Assembly: GCA_019638805.1 (NCBI GenBank)
Contig: JAHBTA010000004.1
Location: 248,001 to 312,000 of the forward strand
Direction: 5' to 3'
Source: Microbacteriaceae bacterium
GTDB taxonomy: Bacteria; Actinomycetota; Actinomycetes; Actinomycetales; Microbacteriaceae
DNA length: 64,000 nt
Positions 47,679-56,016 of the stretch are shown one piece after another (the first letter of the stretch is position 1; every line of letters begins with the position of its first letter). The position numbers were made by a program, and so were the translations under genes. The notes under the pieces are model-generated. The model had not been told where the DNA came from and searched no databases. It saw only the letters and a program-made list of their open reading frames with translations.

Positions 47679-49057
47679 CACAGCTCCCAGTGGTTGCGGT
47701 TGAGGGTGGCGGGGTCCTTCGCGAGGTACCGGGCGAACCGGCCCTCCGGGTCCCGCGCGCGGATGATCTCCTGCAGCTTCGCGAAATTGTCGTCGGCCAT
47801 GAACCGCAGCTGACGTCGCGTGAAGTCGCTGTCGCCCAGGTACTGTCCAGCGGTCACCGGCTGCGCGTTCGCCATCGCCTGCTCGAGCCAGGCCCGGTTG
47901 GCATCCTCCTCGGCCGGGTCGTCGTAGCAGCAGTAGGTCGCCACGTAGGCGCCGGTCGCCAGCGAGAACGCCATGTCGGGAAGCGCCCGGGTCGGCAGGT
48001 TCGACATCCAGATCGTGAAAGCGTTCGGGGTGGGCAGCTCGGTGAAGAGCGGCCGGATGCGCTCCACGATCTCGGCGGGATCCCCCTCCGCCCAGATGTT
48101 GTCGCAGATGTACTGCGCGTGCTCGGGATTGGAGCGCTCCTGCTCGACACGCTGCTCCGCCAGGGAGGAGGGGGCCGCATCCTTCACGAAAACGGCGCGA
48201 GACAGCGCGGGCGACTCACGGAAGATCGCGAGCGAATCCTGCGCCGCGGGCAAGTCGTCGGCGAACGCGAGCCCGGTCACGATGAAGCCGGGGCCGAGGC
48301 TCTCGCCCTCCGGCGTGCGCAGCGTCATGCCTACCACGACGATCTCGACATTGTCGGGGATGCGATGGGTCGCCTCGTACAGCCACGTCATGACGTCCGT
48401 GAAGTCCTCGTTGCGATACCCCTGGACGGTGTGCGCGAGCCCGCCGAAGAGCGGGCGGGTCGCCAGGTGGAACCGGGTCACGACGCCGGGGAACGACGGG
48501 CCCGAGCCGCGCGCCGCCCAGTACAAGTCGGCGTTCTGCGTCGCATCGCAGCGCACGAGCTCGCCCTCGGCGGTGACCACGTCGACCGCGACGACGCTCT
48601 CGGCCGCCCAGCCCCAGCCGCGCTGGTTCCAGCCCTGCCCGCCCTGCAGCAGGAAGCCGCCGATCCCGACGCTCGGGCAGTGGCCGCCGTTGAAGAACCG
48701 GCCGCGCTCCTCCAGGTACGGGGTCAGCTCCTCGCCGCCCTTGACGCTCGGGGTCGCGCTCACGACCTGCGTGGCCTCGTCGTAGGAGAGCTCCCGGTAC
48801 CCGCCCAGGTCGATGAGCAGACCGCCGTCGCGCACGCTCCACACCGCCCAGGCGTGGCCGCCCGAGCGGACCGAGACCGTCCAGCCGCGCTCCGCGGCGA
48901 GCCGGACGCCGGCGACGATGTCCTGCTCGGTCTCGGCCAGCAGAACGGCGTCGGGGCGGCGCGACGGGCGCCGGCCGTTGAAGACCCGGCCGAGCACGGC
49001 ATCCTCGAAGTCCGGGTCGTCGCGCGTGACGAGCCGTCCCGTGAACTGACCGGTCAT
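47678..49057 (-). CDS. BBE-type FAD oxidase with bicovalent flavin
   Basis: A 459-residue FAD-binding PCMH/berberine-bridge family oxidase. His68 in VRSGGHAW and Cys127 in GGHCPSVGIGG are at the positions that attach FAD by two covalent bonds in this family. The C-terminal BBE motif (FAKLQEIIRARDP) and the end NRNHWEL are present. No signal sequence, so it acts in the cytoplasm. Family members oxidise alcohols, sugars or amines with O2. Its ATG overlaps the SDR stop (ATGA). Confidence 0.9.
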   Translation of the reverse strand: MTGQFTGRLVTRDDPDFEDAVLGRVFNGRRPSRRPDAVLLAETEQDIVAGVRLAAERGWTVSVRSGGHAWAVWSVRDGGLLIDLGGYRELSYDEATQVVSATPSVKGGEELTPYLEERGRFFNGGHCPSVGIGGFLLQGGQGWNQRGWGWAAESVVAVDVVTAEGELVRCDATQNADLYWAARGSGPSFPGVVTRFHLATRPLFGGLAHTVQGYRNEDFTDVMTWLYEATHRIPDNVEIVVVGMTLRTPEGESLGPGFIVTGLAFADDLPAAQDSLAIFRESPALSRAVFVKDAAPSSLAEQRVEQERSNPEHAQYICDNIWAEGDPAEIVERIRPLFTELPTPNAFTIWMSNLPTRALPDMAFSLATGAYVATYCCYDDPAEEDANRAWLEQAMANAQPVTAGQYLGDSDFTRRQLRFMADDNFAKLQEIIRARDPEGRFARYLAKDPATLNRNHWEL

Positions 49058-49818
49058 CCGAGCACCGACCCTCCGCCGTCGACCACCAGGTTGACGCCCG
49101 TGATCCAGCTCGCCTCGTCGGAGGCCAGGAAGACCGCGGCGCTCACGACGTCCGCGGGCTGTCCGACCCGGCGCAGCGGGATGCGGTCCCAGGTCGCCTT
49201 GAGCGGCGGCGGCGGATCCTCGACGAGGAAGCGCGTGGCAGGCGTCTCGATGAAGCCGGGCGAGATGCACACCGCGCGGATGCCGTGCGGGCCGCCCTCG
49301 ACCGCGAGCTGCTGGGTCAGATTGATGACGCCGGCCTTCGCGGCCCCGTGCGCGTTCTGCGGCATGAACTCGACGCCCCGGGTCCCGGCGATCGAGCCGA
49401 TGTTGACGATCACGCCGCCGCTCCGCTTGAGGTGCTTCCAGGCCGCGCGCACCGCGTAGAAGACGATGCTCAGCTCCATGCGGATCGCGAAGTCCCAGTC
49501 CTCGACCGGGAGCTCGTCGATCGGGCCGAAGCGCTGGATCGAGGCATTGTTGTAGAGGATGTCGAGGCCGCCGAGCGCGGACGCCGCGTCGTCGATCCAC
49601 CCGGCCACCGCATCCCCGTCGCCCGCGTCGACCGGGGCGGAGCCCACGATCTCACCGCCCGCCTCGCGCACCAGGCGCACCGTCTCCTCCAGCGCCTCGG
49701 CGTTGAGGTCGCAGCCCGCGACCCGCGCCCCTTCGGCAGCGAAGCGCAGCGCGGCCTCGCGCCCCATGCCCCCGCCGATGCCCGTGATGAGGGCGGCCTT
49801 GCCGTCGAGTCGTCCCAT
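49054..49818 (-). CDS. SDR-family protein with His in place of catalytic Tyr
   Basis: A 254-residue short-chain dehydrogenase. The cofactor loop is TGIGGGMG (12-19), NNAS replaces NNAG, Ser142 and Lys161 are present, but the catalytic Tyr position is His157 (NAHGAAK). The base at 49350-49355 reads clearly as a His codon. It may still bind NAD(H) and use His as base, or act in a non-redox role. It lies between the VOC and BBE genes in the operon, 13 nt after the VOC stop. Confidence 0.88.
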   Translation of the reverse strand: MGRLDGKAALITGIGGGMGREAALRFAAEGARVAGCDLNAEALEETVRLVREAGGEIVGSAPVDAGDGDAVAGWIDDAASALGGLDILYNNASIQRFGPIDELPVEDWDFAIRMELSIVFYAVRAAWKHLKRSGGVIVNIGSIAGTRGVEFMPQNAHGAAKAGVINLTQQLAVEGGPHGIRAVCISPGFIETPATRFLVEDPPPPLKATWDRIPLRRVGQPADVVSAAVFLASDEASWITGVNLVVDGGGSVLG

Positions 49819-49831
49819 GCCGCGCTCCCCG

Positions 49832-50767
49832 TCACACCGGAGGCGCGACGAAAAGTCCCTTGTCGATGTCGTTGAACGACTCGCGCGCGATGAGCTCGCT
49901 CATCTCCTGCGCGGTGCCCCACTGGTCCTGGGTGGAGAGGTCGCTGATGTCCATGCGCGACGGGTGCCAGCTGTCCTCGTCGAGGATCGCGAGCTCGGTC
50001 GTGTACTCGATCGTGTTGCCGGCCGGGCTCAGAAAGTAGGCGAAGGTGTTGTCGCCCGCGTTGTGGCGGCCCGGCCCCCAGATCATGCGCGTGCCCGCGC
50101 GCAGGATCTTGCCCGCGCCGCGCATCCACTCCTCGATGCCGCGCATCTCGAACGACACGTGGTGCAGCGAGTGATGCGGCCCCTGCGCGATCGCGATCGA
50201 GTGGTGCTGGTCGTTGCAACGCAGGAAGTGCATGAGGTCGACGCCGTCGGGACGCACGAGCGAGTCGGAGAGCCGGAAGCCCAGAACCTCGCGGTACCAG
50301 TCGAGGGTGCGCGCCAGGTCGCTCGAGTTGAAGACCGTGTGCGAGAGCTTCACCGGGATGGGCTCGCGCTCGCGGATCTTGCGCGCCTCGCGCAGCCGGT
50401 AACCGGTCGAGAACTCGAGCACGCGGCCGTCCACGTCGAAGATGCGGAAGCCGTAGCCGCCCTCGGGGTTCGCCAGGTCCTGCGGCTCGTGCACGAACTG
50501 CACGTCCTTGCCGTGCAGCTGCGCGGCCAGCTCCTCGAGCAGATCGCGGCTGGTGAGCGAGAAGCTCACCAGGTCGATGCGCTTCTCGCCCTTGCGCAGC
50601 CGGATGATGTGCGGCTCGGGCGACCCCTCCGCCGCCAGGTACGCGATGTCGTCCCCGCCCTCGACCTGGGTGAGACCCCAGTGCTTGACGAAGAAGTCGC
50701 GCTCCTCCTCGAAGTTCGGGATCGCGAATGCGGCGTAGCGCAGATAGAACGGGATCCGGTCCGTCAT
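49832..50767 (-). CDS. Extradiol-type (VOC) ring-cleavage dioxygenase
   Basis: A 311-residue two-domain VOC protein of the type I extradiol dioxygenase/HPC-dioxygenase layout. Candidate Fe(II) ligands are H143 (LSHTVF), H202 or H203 (LHHVSFEM) and E254 (NTIEY), all in the C-terminal domain as expected. It should cleave a catechol-like ring next to the diol. It is the first gene of a five-gene operon under TACTCT (50814-50809, minus strand) with site 2 of the shared motif upstream, divergent from LysR copy 1. Confidence 0.9.
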   Translation of the reverse strand: MTDRIPFYLRYAAFAIPNFEEERDFFVKHWGLTQVEGGDDIAYLAAEGSPEPHIIRLRKGEKRIDLVSFSLTSRDLLEELAAQLHGKDVQFVHEPQDLANPEGGYGFRIFDVDGRVLEFSTGYRLREARKIREREPIPVKLSHTVFNSSDLARTLDWYREVLGFRLSDSLVRPDGVDLMHFLRCNDQHHSIAIAQGPHHSLHHVSFEMRGIEEWMRGAGKILRAGTRMIWGPGRHNAGDNTFAYFLSPAGNTIEYTTELAILDEDSWHPSRMDISDLSTQDQWGTAQEMSELIARESFNDIDKGLFVAPPV

Positions 50768-50848
50768 CGTCGACCTTTCGCACGGGCCCGGGCGGGCGCC
50801 TCGTTCCGAGAGTATGCGCAGGGAGCGCGCCGGGCATCCGGCCGCCGG

Positions 50849-50873
50849 GATACCAGATATCGCCGGGTAGGCT
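50849..50873. promoter_or_regulatory. Site 2 of the catabolic-island motif in the lysR/VOC divergent promoter
   Basis: GATACCAGATATC (50849-50861) lies about 53 bp upstream of the VOC operon's predicted start point and overlaps the -35/-10 spacer of the lysR promoter (-10 TAGGCT, 50868-50873). This is the textbook LysR layout: activate the operon, repress the regulator gene. Confidence 0.6.
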
Positions 50874-50903
50874 CGGCGGCATCCGCCCGGGTGAAGGAGC
50901 AGC

Positions 50904-51815
50904 GTGGCCGTCGGCGATCGCGACCTCAACCTCCTGGTCGCGCTCCGCGCGCTCCTCGAGGAGGCCAACGTCACGCGCGCGGGCGAGCGGATCGGGATGG
51001 GCCAGTCGACGATGTCCTCGGCTCTCGCGCGCCTCCGCACCCAATTCCAGGACGAGCTGCTCGTGCGCGTGGGTCGCGACTACGAGCTCACCCCGCTCGC
51101 GCGTCAGCTGCTGCCGCAGGTGCAGGTGACGCTGCCGCTCATCGAGCGGGCGCTCGGCCAGCTGCGCGGATTCGACCCCACCCTGACGCGCACCTTCACC
51201 GTCCAGCTCACCGACTACGCCGCGATCGAGCTGCGGCCCCTCTTCGTGCTCGCGTCGGCCGCGGCGGAGGGCGTGCAGCTCGAGCTGCACCGGCTGGCCC
51301 CCGACCCGGCGGGCAGCGAGCACGAGCTGCTGTCGCTGGACTTCATGGTCGCCCCGCCCGGTATCAACGTCGAGGGCGAGAGCTTCGAGCTCTTCCGGGA
51401 CGACTACATCGTGGCCGCCGACGCGGGCAACCCGGCGGTCGCGGGCGGTGAGATCTCCCTCGAGGACTTCGTGAGCCTGCCGCATGCGCGCTGCGACTTC
51501 GGCCGCGGCCAGCTCACCGCGGCCGACCGGCGCATGCACGAGCTCGACCTCTCGTTCGACGTGCGCGTGACGACCTCGACCCTGCTGACCATCCCACCCG
51601 TGATCGCGGGCACCGACCTGGTCGCGGTCGTGCCTCGCCGGCTGATCGATCACGTGGGCGCCATCTCCGGCGTCGTCGCGGTGCCGACCCCGTTCCCCGC
51701 CGTCGAGCTCATCGAGCGCCTGTGGTGGCACCCGGCCCACTCCCCCGACCCGGGGCACCACTGGATGCGCGAGCTGTTCGCCGAGGCGGTGCGCGCCGGG
51801 GCCCTCGCCGCGTAG
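50904..51815 (+). CDS. LysR-family regulator (NodD-like), copy 1
   Basis: A 303-residue LysR regulator. The N-terminal winged helix runs LNLLVALRALLEEANVTRAGE through STMSSALARLR (ends at about 8-45); the rest is the effector domain. It belongs to the same NodD-like branch as the 38535 gene. GAAGGAG lies 4-5 nt before the GTG at 50904. It is divergent from the extradiol dioxygenase operon, and is the best candidate regulator of the five-site regulon since one site lies in its own promoter. Confidence 0.92.
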   Translation: MAVGDRDLNLLVALRALLEEANVTRAGERIGMGQSTMSSALARLRTQFQDELLVRVGRDYELTPLARQLLPQVQVTLPLIERALGQLRGFDPTLTRTFTVQLTDYAAIELRPLFVLASAAAEGVQLELHRLAPDPAGSEHELLSLDFMVAPPGINVEGESFELFRDDYIVAADAGNPAVAGGEISLEDFVSLPHARCDFGRGQLTAADRRMHELDLSFDVRVTTSTLLTIPPVIAGTDLVAVVPRRLIDHVGAISGVVAVPTPFPAVELIERLWWHPAHSPDPGHHWMRELFAEAVRAGALAA

Positions 51816-51823
51816 CCCCCTGC

Positions 51824-51874
51824 GATAGCAGGCATCATGCCGCGCGGTTCCCCGGACCGGCCCCGGCGAATACC
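51824..51874 (+). promoter_or_regulatory. Site 3 of the catabolic-island motif and monooxygenase operon promoter
   Basis: GATAGCAGGCATC (51824-51836) is centred about 51 bp upstream of the start point predicted from TACCGT (51869-51874). It controls the eight-gene plus-strand operon that starts at 51919. Confidence 0.55.
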
Positions 51875-51918
51875 GTCGAGCAGTACGCGCGGGTGCGCGG
51901 TGGATGGAGTTCGGAGCA

Positions 51919-53049
51919 ATGGCGGTTCGTTCGGTGCTCATCGTCGGGGGCGGGATCTCGGGTCTGACGACCGCGATCGCCCTGGCCCAGCGCGATGTGC
52001 GCGTCACCCTGGTCGAGCGGGCTCCCGCTTTCGCGCGGGTCGGGCACGGACTCACGGTGCAGGGCAACGCCCTCCGGGTTTTCCGGGAGATCGGTGTGCT
52101 CGACCGCGTCATGCAGCACAGCCACCCGGAGGAGGAGGGTGTCACGCTCTTCCACTCCGACGGCAGCGTCATGATGCACCTGGAGACTCCGCGCACGGGC
52201 GGTCCCGACCTGCCCCCGACCATCGGGGTTCTGCGCGCCGACGTGCACGAGATCCTGGTCGAGCGCGCCACCGAGCTCGGGGTGGAGCTGCGACTGGGCA
52301 CCGAGCTCGTGTCCTTCGACAACCACGGCGACTCCGCGTCGACGCTGCTGAGCGACGGCTCGACCGAGTTCTGGGACCTCGTGATCGTGGCCGACGGCAT
52401 CCGGTCGCAGACGCGCGCGAAGCTGGGCATCCCGGACGAGCCCGCCCCCAGCGGCCTGGGCATCTGGCGCGCCGTGACCGACCGGCTTCCCGAGATGACC
52501 GGCGGGATCGCGTTCCCGGCCCCCGGGGACGAGGGCGCCTTCAAGGTGGGCTACACCCCGATCAGCGCGACCCAGTGCTACGTGTTCGTGCTGTGTTCGC
52601 CGCAGCGCACCGCGAACGACCTGCCCGACTGGCAGGAGATGCGCCGGCTCATGGAGCCCTTCCACGGCCAGTTCGACTGGCTGCGCGAGTCGATCGACGA
52701 CTCCCGGTTCCTGAACTTCCAGGAGATCGAGTGGATCTTCGCCGAGGGCCCCTGGCACCAGGGCCGGGTCATCGCGATCGGCGAGGCCGTGCACGCCGTG
52801 CCCCCGCTCATCGCGCAAGGCGCCGCGCAGTGCGTGGAGGACGCCTGGCTGCTGGCCGACTACGTGACGCGCGAGGGCGACCTCGAGACGCAGCTGACCG
52901 AGTTCGAGGCGCGCCGCAAGCCGCGCATCAAGGGCGTCGTCGACGCCTCCCTGCAGCTGGCCTACTGGGAGTGCCACCCGGGCACGCCGGGCGCCGACCC
53001 CGGCCGGGTCATGGCCCAGTCGCTCATCGCTCTGCTGGAGCCCGCGTGA
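51919..53049 (+). CDS. FAD-dependent aromatic monooxygenase
   Basis: A 376-residue class A flavoprotein monooxygenase of the salicylate/3-hydroxybenzoate 6-hydroxylase type. The FAD loop is VGGGISG (9-15), followed by the family's DG motif (VIVADGIRS) and the second FAD motif GEAVHAVPPLIAQGAAQ. It should hydroxylate an aromatic or heteroaromatic ring using NAD(P)H. The ATG at 51919 has GGAG 8 nt upstream; an in-frame ATG at 51904 has none. It is the first gene of an eight-gene operon. Confidence 0.92.
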   Translation: MAVRSVLIVGGGISGLTTAIALAQRDVRVTLVERAPAFARVGHGLTVQGNALRVFREIGVLDRVMQHSHPEEEGVTLFHSDGSVMMHLETPRTGGPDLPPTIGVLRADVHEILVERATELGVELRLGTELVSFDNHGDSASTLLSDGSTEFWDLVIVADGIRSQTRAKLGIPDEPAPSGLGIWRAVTDRLPEMTGGIAFPAPGDEGAFKVGYTPISATQCYVFVLCSPQRTANDLPDWQEMRRLMEPFHGQFDWLRESIDDSRFLNFQEIEWIFAEGPWHQGRVIAIGEAVHAVPPLIAQGAAQCVEDAWLLADYVTREGDLETQLTEFEARRKPRIKGVVDASLQLAYWECHPGTPGADPGRVMAQSLIALLEPA

Positions 53050-53600
53050 CCGGAGCCGCCGAGGGGTTCCGCATCCCCCGCCGCATCGTCACCGGGCACG
53101 ACGAGCGCGGCGCGTCGGTCGTCGTGAGCGACGGCCCGGTCTCCGTCACGCAGGAGCTGGCGGAGGACGGGGTCGCCTTCCACGAGATCTGGCTCACCTC
53201 CGGCTCCCCCGCCCCCATCCACGCGGGCCCGGAGGATCCGACCGCCGGCGCGGTGACGGTGCCGCCGCCCGCGAACGGGACGCGCATCCGCATCAATGAG
53301 TTCCTGCCCGGCCACCTCGACGAGCGCGGCCTGCAATCGCCCGTGCACCGCACCGAGTCGGTCGACTACGGCATCGTGCTGGAGGGCGAGATCACGCTGA
53401 TCCTCGACGACGGCGAGGTCACGGCGCGCGCGGGCGACATCGTCGTCCAGCGCGGAACCGACCACGCCTGGGCCAACCGCGGCGACGCCATCGCTCGCGT
53501 GGCGTTCGTGCTCGTGGGCGGCGCCTTCCAGGACGATGTGCTCGACGTGCTGCCGGACGGCGCGCACGACGGGCTCATGCGGCACGGGCCGCGGGACTGA
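53046..53600 (+). CDS. Cupin-domain protein
   Basis: A 184-residue protein with one cupin domain near 100-160: HRTESVDYGIVLEGEITLILDDGEV and then GDIVVQRGTDHAWAN. A His/Glu metal set is only partly recognisable, so it could be a dioxygenase, an isomerase or a regulator-like binding protein. GTG overlaps the monooxygenase TGA (GTGA), so translation is coupled. Confidence 0.85.
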   Translation: MTGAAEGFRIPRRIVTGHDERGASVVVSDGPVSVTQELAEDGVAFHEIWLTSGSPAPIHAGPEDPTAGAVTVPPPANGTRIRINEFLPGHLDERGLQSPVHRTESVDYGIVLEGEITLILDDGEVTARAGDIVVQRGTDHAWANRGDAIARVAFVLVGGAFQDDVLDVLPDGAHDGLMRHGPRD

Positions 53601-53613
53601 ACGGGGAACGCGC

Positions 53614-54030
53614 ATGCATCTGGATCACGTGGGCCTCTCGGTCGCATCGCTCGACGCGCAGACGGCCTGGTATTCGACCGCGTTCGGATTCGGGACCGCC
53701 CTCCCGTTCGAGGTCGCCGTCGCCGGGCTGCGCGGGGTCTTCCTGCTCGGGCCCGACGGGGTGGCGCTCGAGCTCCTGGAGCGGGCCGGCTCGACCCATC
53801 CGCCCGTGGCCACCACCCCGCCCGACGCCCTCCTGACCCAGGGCTGGGGGCACGTGTGCTTCCGCGTGGAGGACGTCGACCGCACCTTCCAGCACCTGGT
53901 CGACGCGGGTGCCGGGGTGGTCTCGCCCCCCGCACCCGCCCCCGAGCCGGGCGTGCGGTTCGCCTTCCTCACCGACCCGGAGGGCAACCTCATCGAACTG
54001 CTCGACCGGCCGCACGCGGTGGGCGGATGA
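53614..54030 (+). CDS. VOC-family (glyoxalase/dioxygenase superfamily) protein
   Basis: A 138-residue single-chain VOC protein: MHLDHVGLSV at the start (His ligand), WGHVCFRVEDVD in the middle and DPEGNLIELL near the end (Glu ligand). It resembles methylmalonyl-CoA epimerase and small fosfomycin-resistance-like VOC proteins. In this operon an epimerase, isomerase or lactoyl-type role is possible. It begins 13 nt after the cupin gene. Confidence 0.85.
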   Translation: MHLDHVGLSVASLDAQTAWYSTAFGFGTALPFEVAVAGLRGVFLLGPDGVALELLERAGSTHPPVATTPPDALLTQGWGHVCFRVEDVDRTFQHLVDAGAGVVSPPAPAPEPGVRFAFLTDPEGNLIELLDRPHAVGG

Positions 54031-54839
54031 GCGCCCTCGTGCTGCCCGGGCTCGAGGGCGCGACCGTCGTGGTGACGGGGGCGGCGGGCGGTCAGGGCGC
54101 GGCCGAGGCGCTGCTTTTCGCCGCCAACGGCGCGCACGTCGTGGCGCTCGACCTGCCCGACGCCGCGCCCGAGCTGCTCGCGTCGGCGGAGGGACTCCCC
54201 GGCGGGATCGAGTACCGCCACCTCGATGTCGCGAGCGAGGGCGACTGGGCGGCGCTCGCCGCATCCCTGTCCGCGTCCCTCGGCGGGCCGGTCAAGGGGC
54301 TCGTCAACAACGCGGGCGTGACGCACCGGGTGCGCATCGGCGACGTGGACCGGGACGAGTGGGACCGCGTCATGGCGGTCAACGTGACGGGTCCCATGCT
54401 CGGCATTCAGGCGCTGCTGCCGCTCATGGCCGCCGGGTCCTCGATCGTCAACATCGGCTCGGAGGCCGGCATCACCGGGCACTACACGGCCGCGTACACG
54501 ACGAGCAAATGGGCGATCCGCGGCCTCACGCACGCCTCGGCGACCGAACTCGGCGAGCGCGGGATCCGCGTGAACGCGGTGCACCCGGGCTACATCGCGA
54601 CGGAGATGACCGCCGGCGCGCCACCCGCGTTCCTCGAGGCGAGCCTCACGCTCATCCCGCTGGGCCGCGGTGGCAGGCCCGAGGAGGTGGCCGGGCTGGT
54701 CGCGTTCCTGGTGTCCGACGCGGCCTCGTACATCACCGGGGCGGAGATCACCGTCGACGGCGGCCAGTACCTCTCGGGCGTCGCGAAGGTTCTCAACGAC
54801 GCCGTGCGCCCCGCGCAGAAGCCCACGGACCGAAAGTAG
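54027..54839 (+). CDS. SDR-family oxidoreductase
   Basis: A 270-residue classical short-chain dehydrogenase with TGAAGGQG (17-24), NNAG (94-97) and catalytic S145, Y157 and K161 (AYTTSKWA). The middle is most like 3-alpha- or 20-beta-hydroxysteroid dehydrogenases, but the substrate here is unknown. ATG overlaps the VOC stop (ATGA). Fourth gene of the operon. Confidence 0.9.
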   Translation: MSALVLPGLEGATVVVTGAAGGQGAAEALLFAANGAHVVALDLPDAAPELLASAEGLPGGIEYRHLDVASEGDWAALAASLSASLGGPVKGLVNNAGVTHRVRIGDVDRDEWDRVMAVNVTGPMLGIQALLPLMAAGSSIVNIGSEAGITGHYTAAYTTSKWAIRGLTHASATELGERGIRVNAVHPGYIATEMTAGAPPAFLEASLTLIPLGRGGRPEEVAGLVAFLVSDAASYITGAEITVDGGQYLSGVAKVLNDAVRPAQKPTDRK

Positions 54840-54849
54840 GAGACCGCCC

Positions 54850-56007
54850 GTGTACATGTACTTCCCCACCAACTACGTCTGGAGCATGTCGGTCGTCGCG
54901 ACCCTCAACAACGGGGGGCTCATCGACGACGTCGACAAGGCGTGCCGGCCCGTGCTCGAGGCGTCGCAGCACGGCGACGACGCGGGCACCGAGCAGCTCT
55001 ACGCCTCGTGGCAGGCGGTCGCCGACCGGCTGGCGGAGTCCGCCGAGCAGGACCTGGCGCGCGGCTGGCGGCTCGGGGCAGGGGAGAAGTTCTACCGGGC
55101 GAGCCTGTACACCTCGCAAGCCGAGCGCCTGCAGTCCCCGCGGTGGGAGGGGCGCACCGCCGCGTACCAGAAGTCGATGGACCTGCTCGCCCGGCACATC
55201 GAGTACTCGGGCGTGCCGATCCGCCGGGTCGAGATCCCCTACGAGGGATCGAGCCTGCCCGGCTACCTCCACGCGGTCCCCGGCGCAGCCGGCCCGGTGC
55301 CCGTGGTCGTGCTGTGGAACGGCCTGGACTCGACCAAGGAGATGATGGTCTACTCCGGGTTCCCGCAGCTGCTGGCCGAGCGCGGCATCGCGACGCTCAT
55401 GGTCGACTGCCCGGGCGCGGGCGAGGCGCTGCGCATGCGCGACCTGCGCTCCCGCCACGACACCGAGGCCTGGGCGTCCGCGATCGTCGATTGGATCGAG
55501 GCGGAGCTTCCCGAGGTGCGCTCCGACCGCATCGGGCTGGCCGGCTGGTCGCTCGGCGGGTACTACGCGCCGCGCGCCGCCGCGTTCGAGAAGCGCATCG
55601 CGCTCGTGGTGGCCTGGGGCGCCAACTACGACTGGGCCGAGGTGCAGCGCCGTCGGCTCGAGCGCGAGGGCGAGAACCCGGTGCCGCACTACTGGGATCA
55701 CGTGCAGTGGGTCTTCGGCGCGGACGGCATGGACGACTTCTTCGAGAAGACCAAGGACATGCACCTGAAGGGCGTGCTCGAGAACATCACCGTGCCGTTC
55801 CTCGTCACGCACGGCATCGGCGACCGGCAGATCCCGGTCGAGTACGCGCACCGCGAATACCAGGAGGCGGTCAACGCCCCCAAGCGCGAGCTGCGCATCT
55901 TCGACCAGGAGGAGGGCGGCGCCGAGCACATCGGCCTGGACAACATGCGCTACGTCGCGCAGTGGACCGCGGACTGGATCGCGGAGACGTTCGCGGAACT
56001 GGGATAG
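54850..56007 (+). CDS. Alpha/beta hydrolase resembling 2,6-dihydroxypseudooxynicotine hydrolase
   Basis: A 385-residue alpha/beta hydrolase with a helical N-terminal cap (1-125) and a catalytic domain. The nucleophile is S234 (GWSLGG), the acid D325 (HGIGD) and the base H360 (GGAEHIG). The layout matches 2,6-dihydroxypseudooxynicotine hydrolase of nicotine-degrading Arthrobacter and FrsA-like esterases. The former cleaves a C-C bond next to an aromatic ring carrying a keto side chain. GTG at 54850 follows a TAGGAGA ribosome binding site. Confidence 0.85.
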   Translation: MYMYFPTNYVWSMSVVATLNNGGLIDDVDKACRPVLEASQHGDDAGTEQLYASWQAVADRLAESAEQDLARGWRLGAGEKFYRASLYTSQAERLQSPRWEGRTAAYQKSMDLLARHIEYSGVPIRRVEIPYEGSSLPGYLHAVPGAAGPVPVVVLWNGLDSTKEMMVYSGFPQLLAERGIATLMVDCPGAGEALRMRDLRSRHDTEAWASAIVDWIEAELPEVRSDRIGLAGWSLGGYYAPRAAAFEKRIALVVAWGANYDWAEVQRRRLEREGENPVPHYWDHVQWVFGADGMDDFFEKTKDMHLKGVLENITVPFLVTHGIGDRQIPVEYAHREYQEAVNAPKRELRIFDQEEGGAEHIGLDNMRYVAQWTADWIAETFAELG

Positions 56008-56016
56008 GAGACCCCC

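Noticed and set aside
47678-56007. Nicotine degradation pathway
   Set aside because: The BBE oxidase, FAD monooxygenase and C-C hydrolase recall the nicotine route, but nicotine and ketone dehydrogenase genes are absent and the flavin linkage differs.
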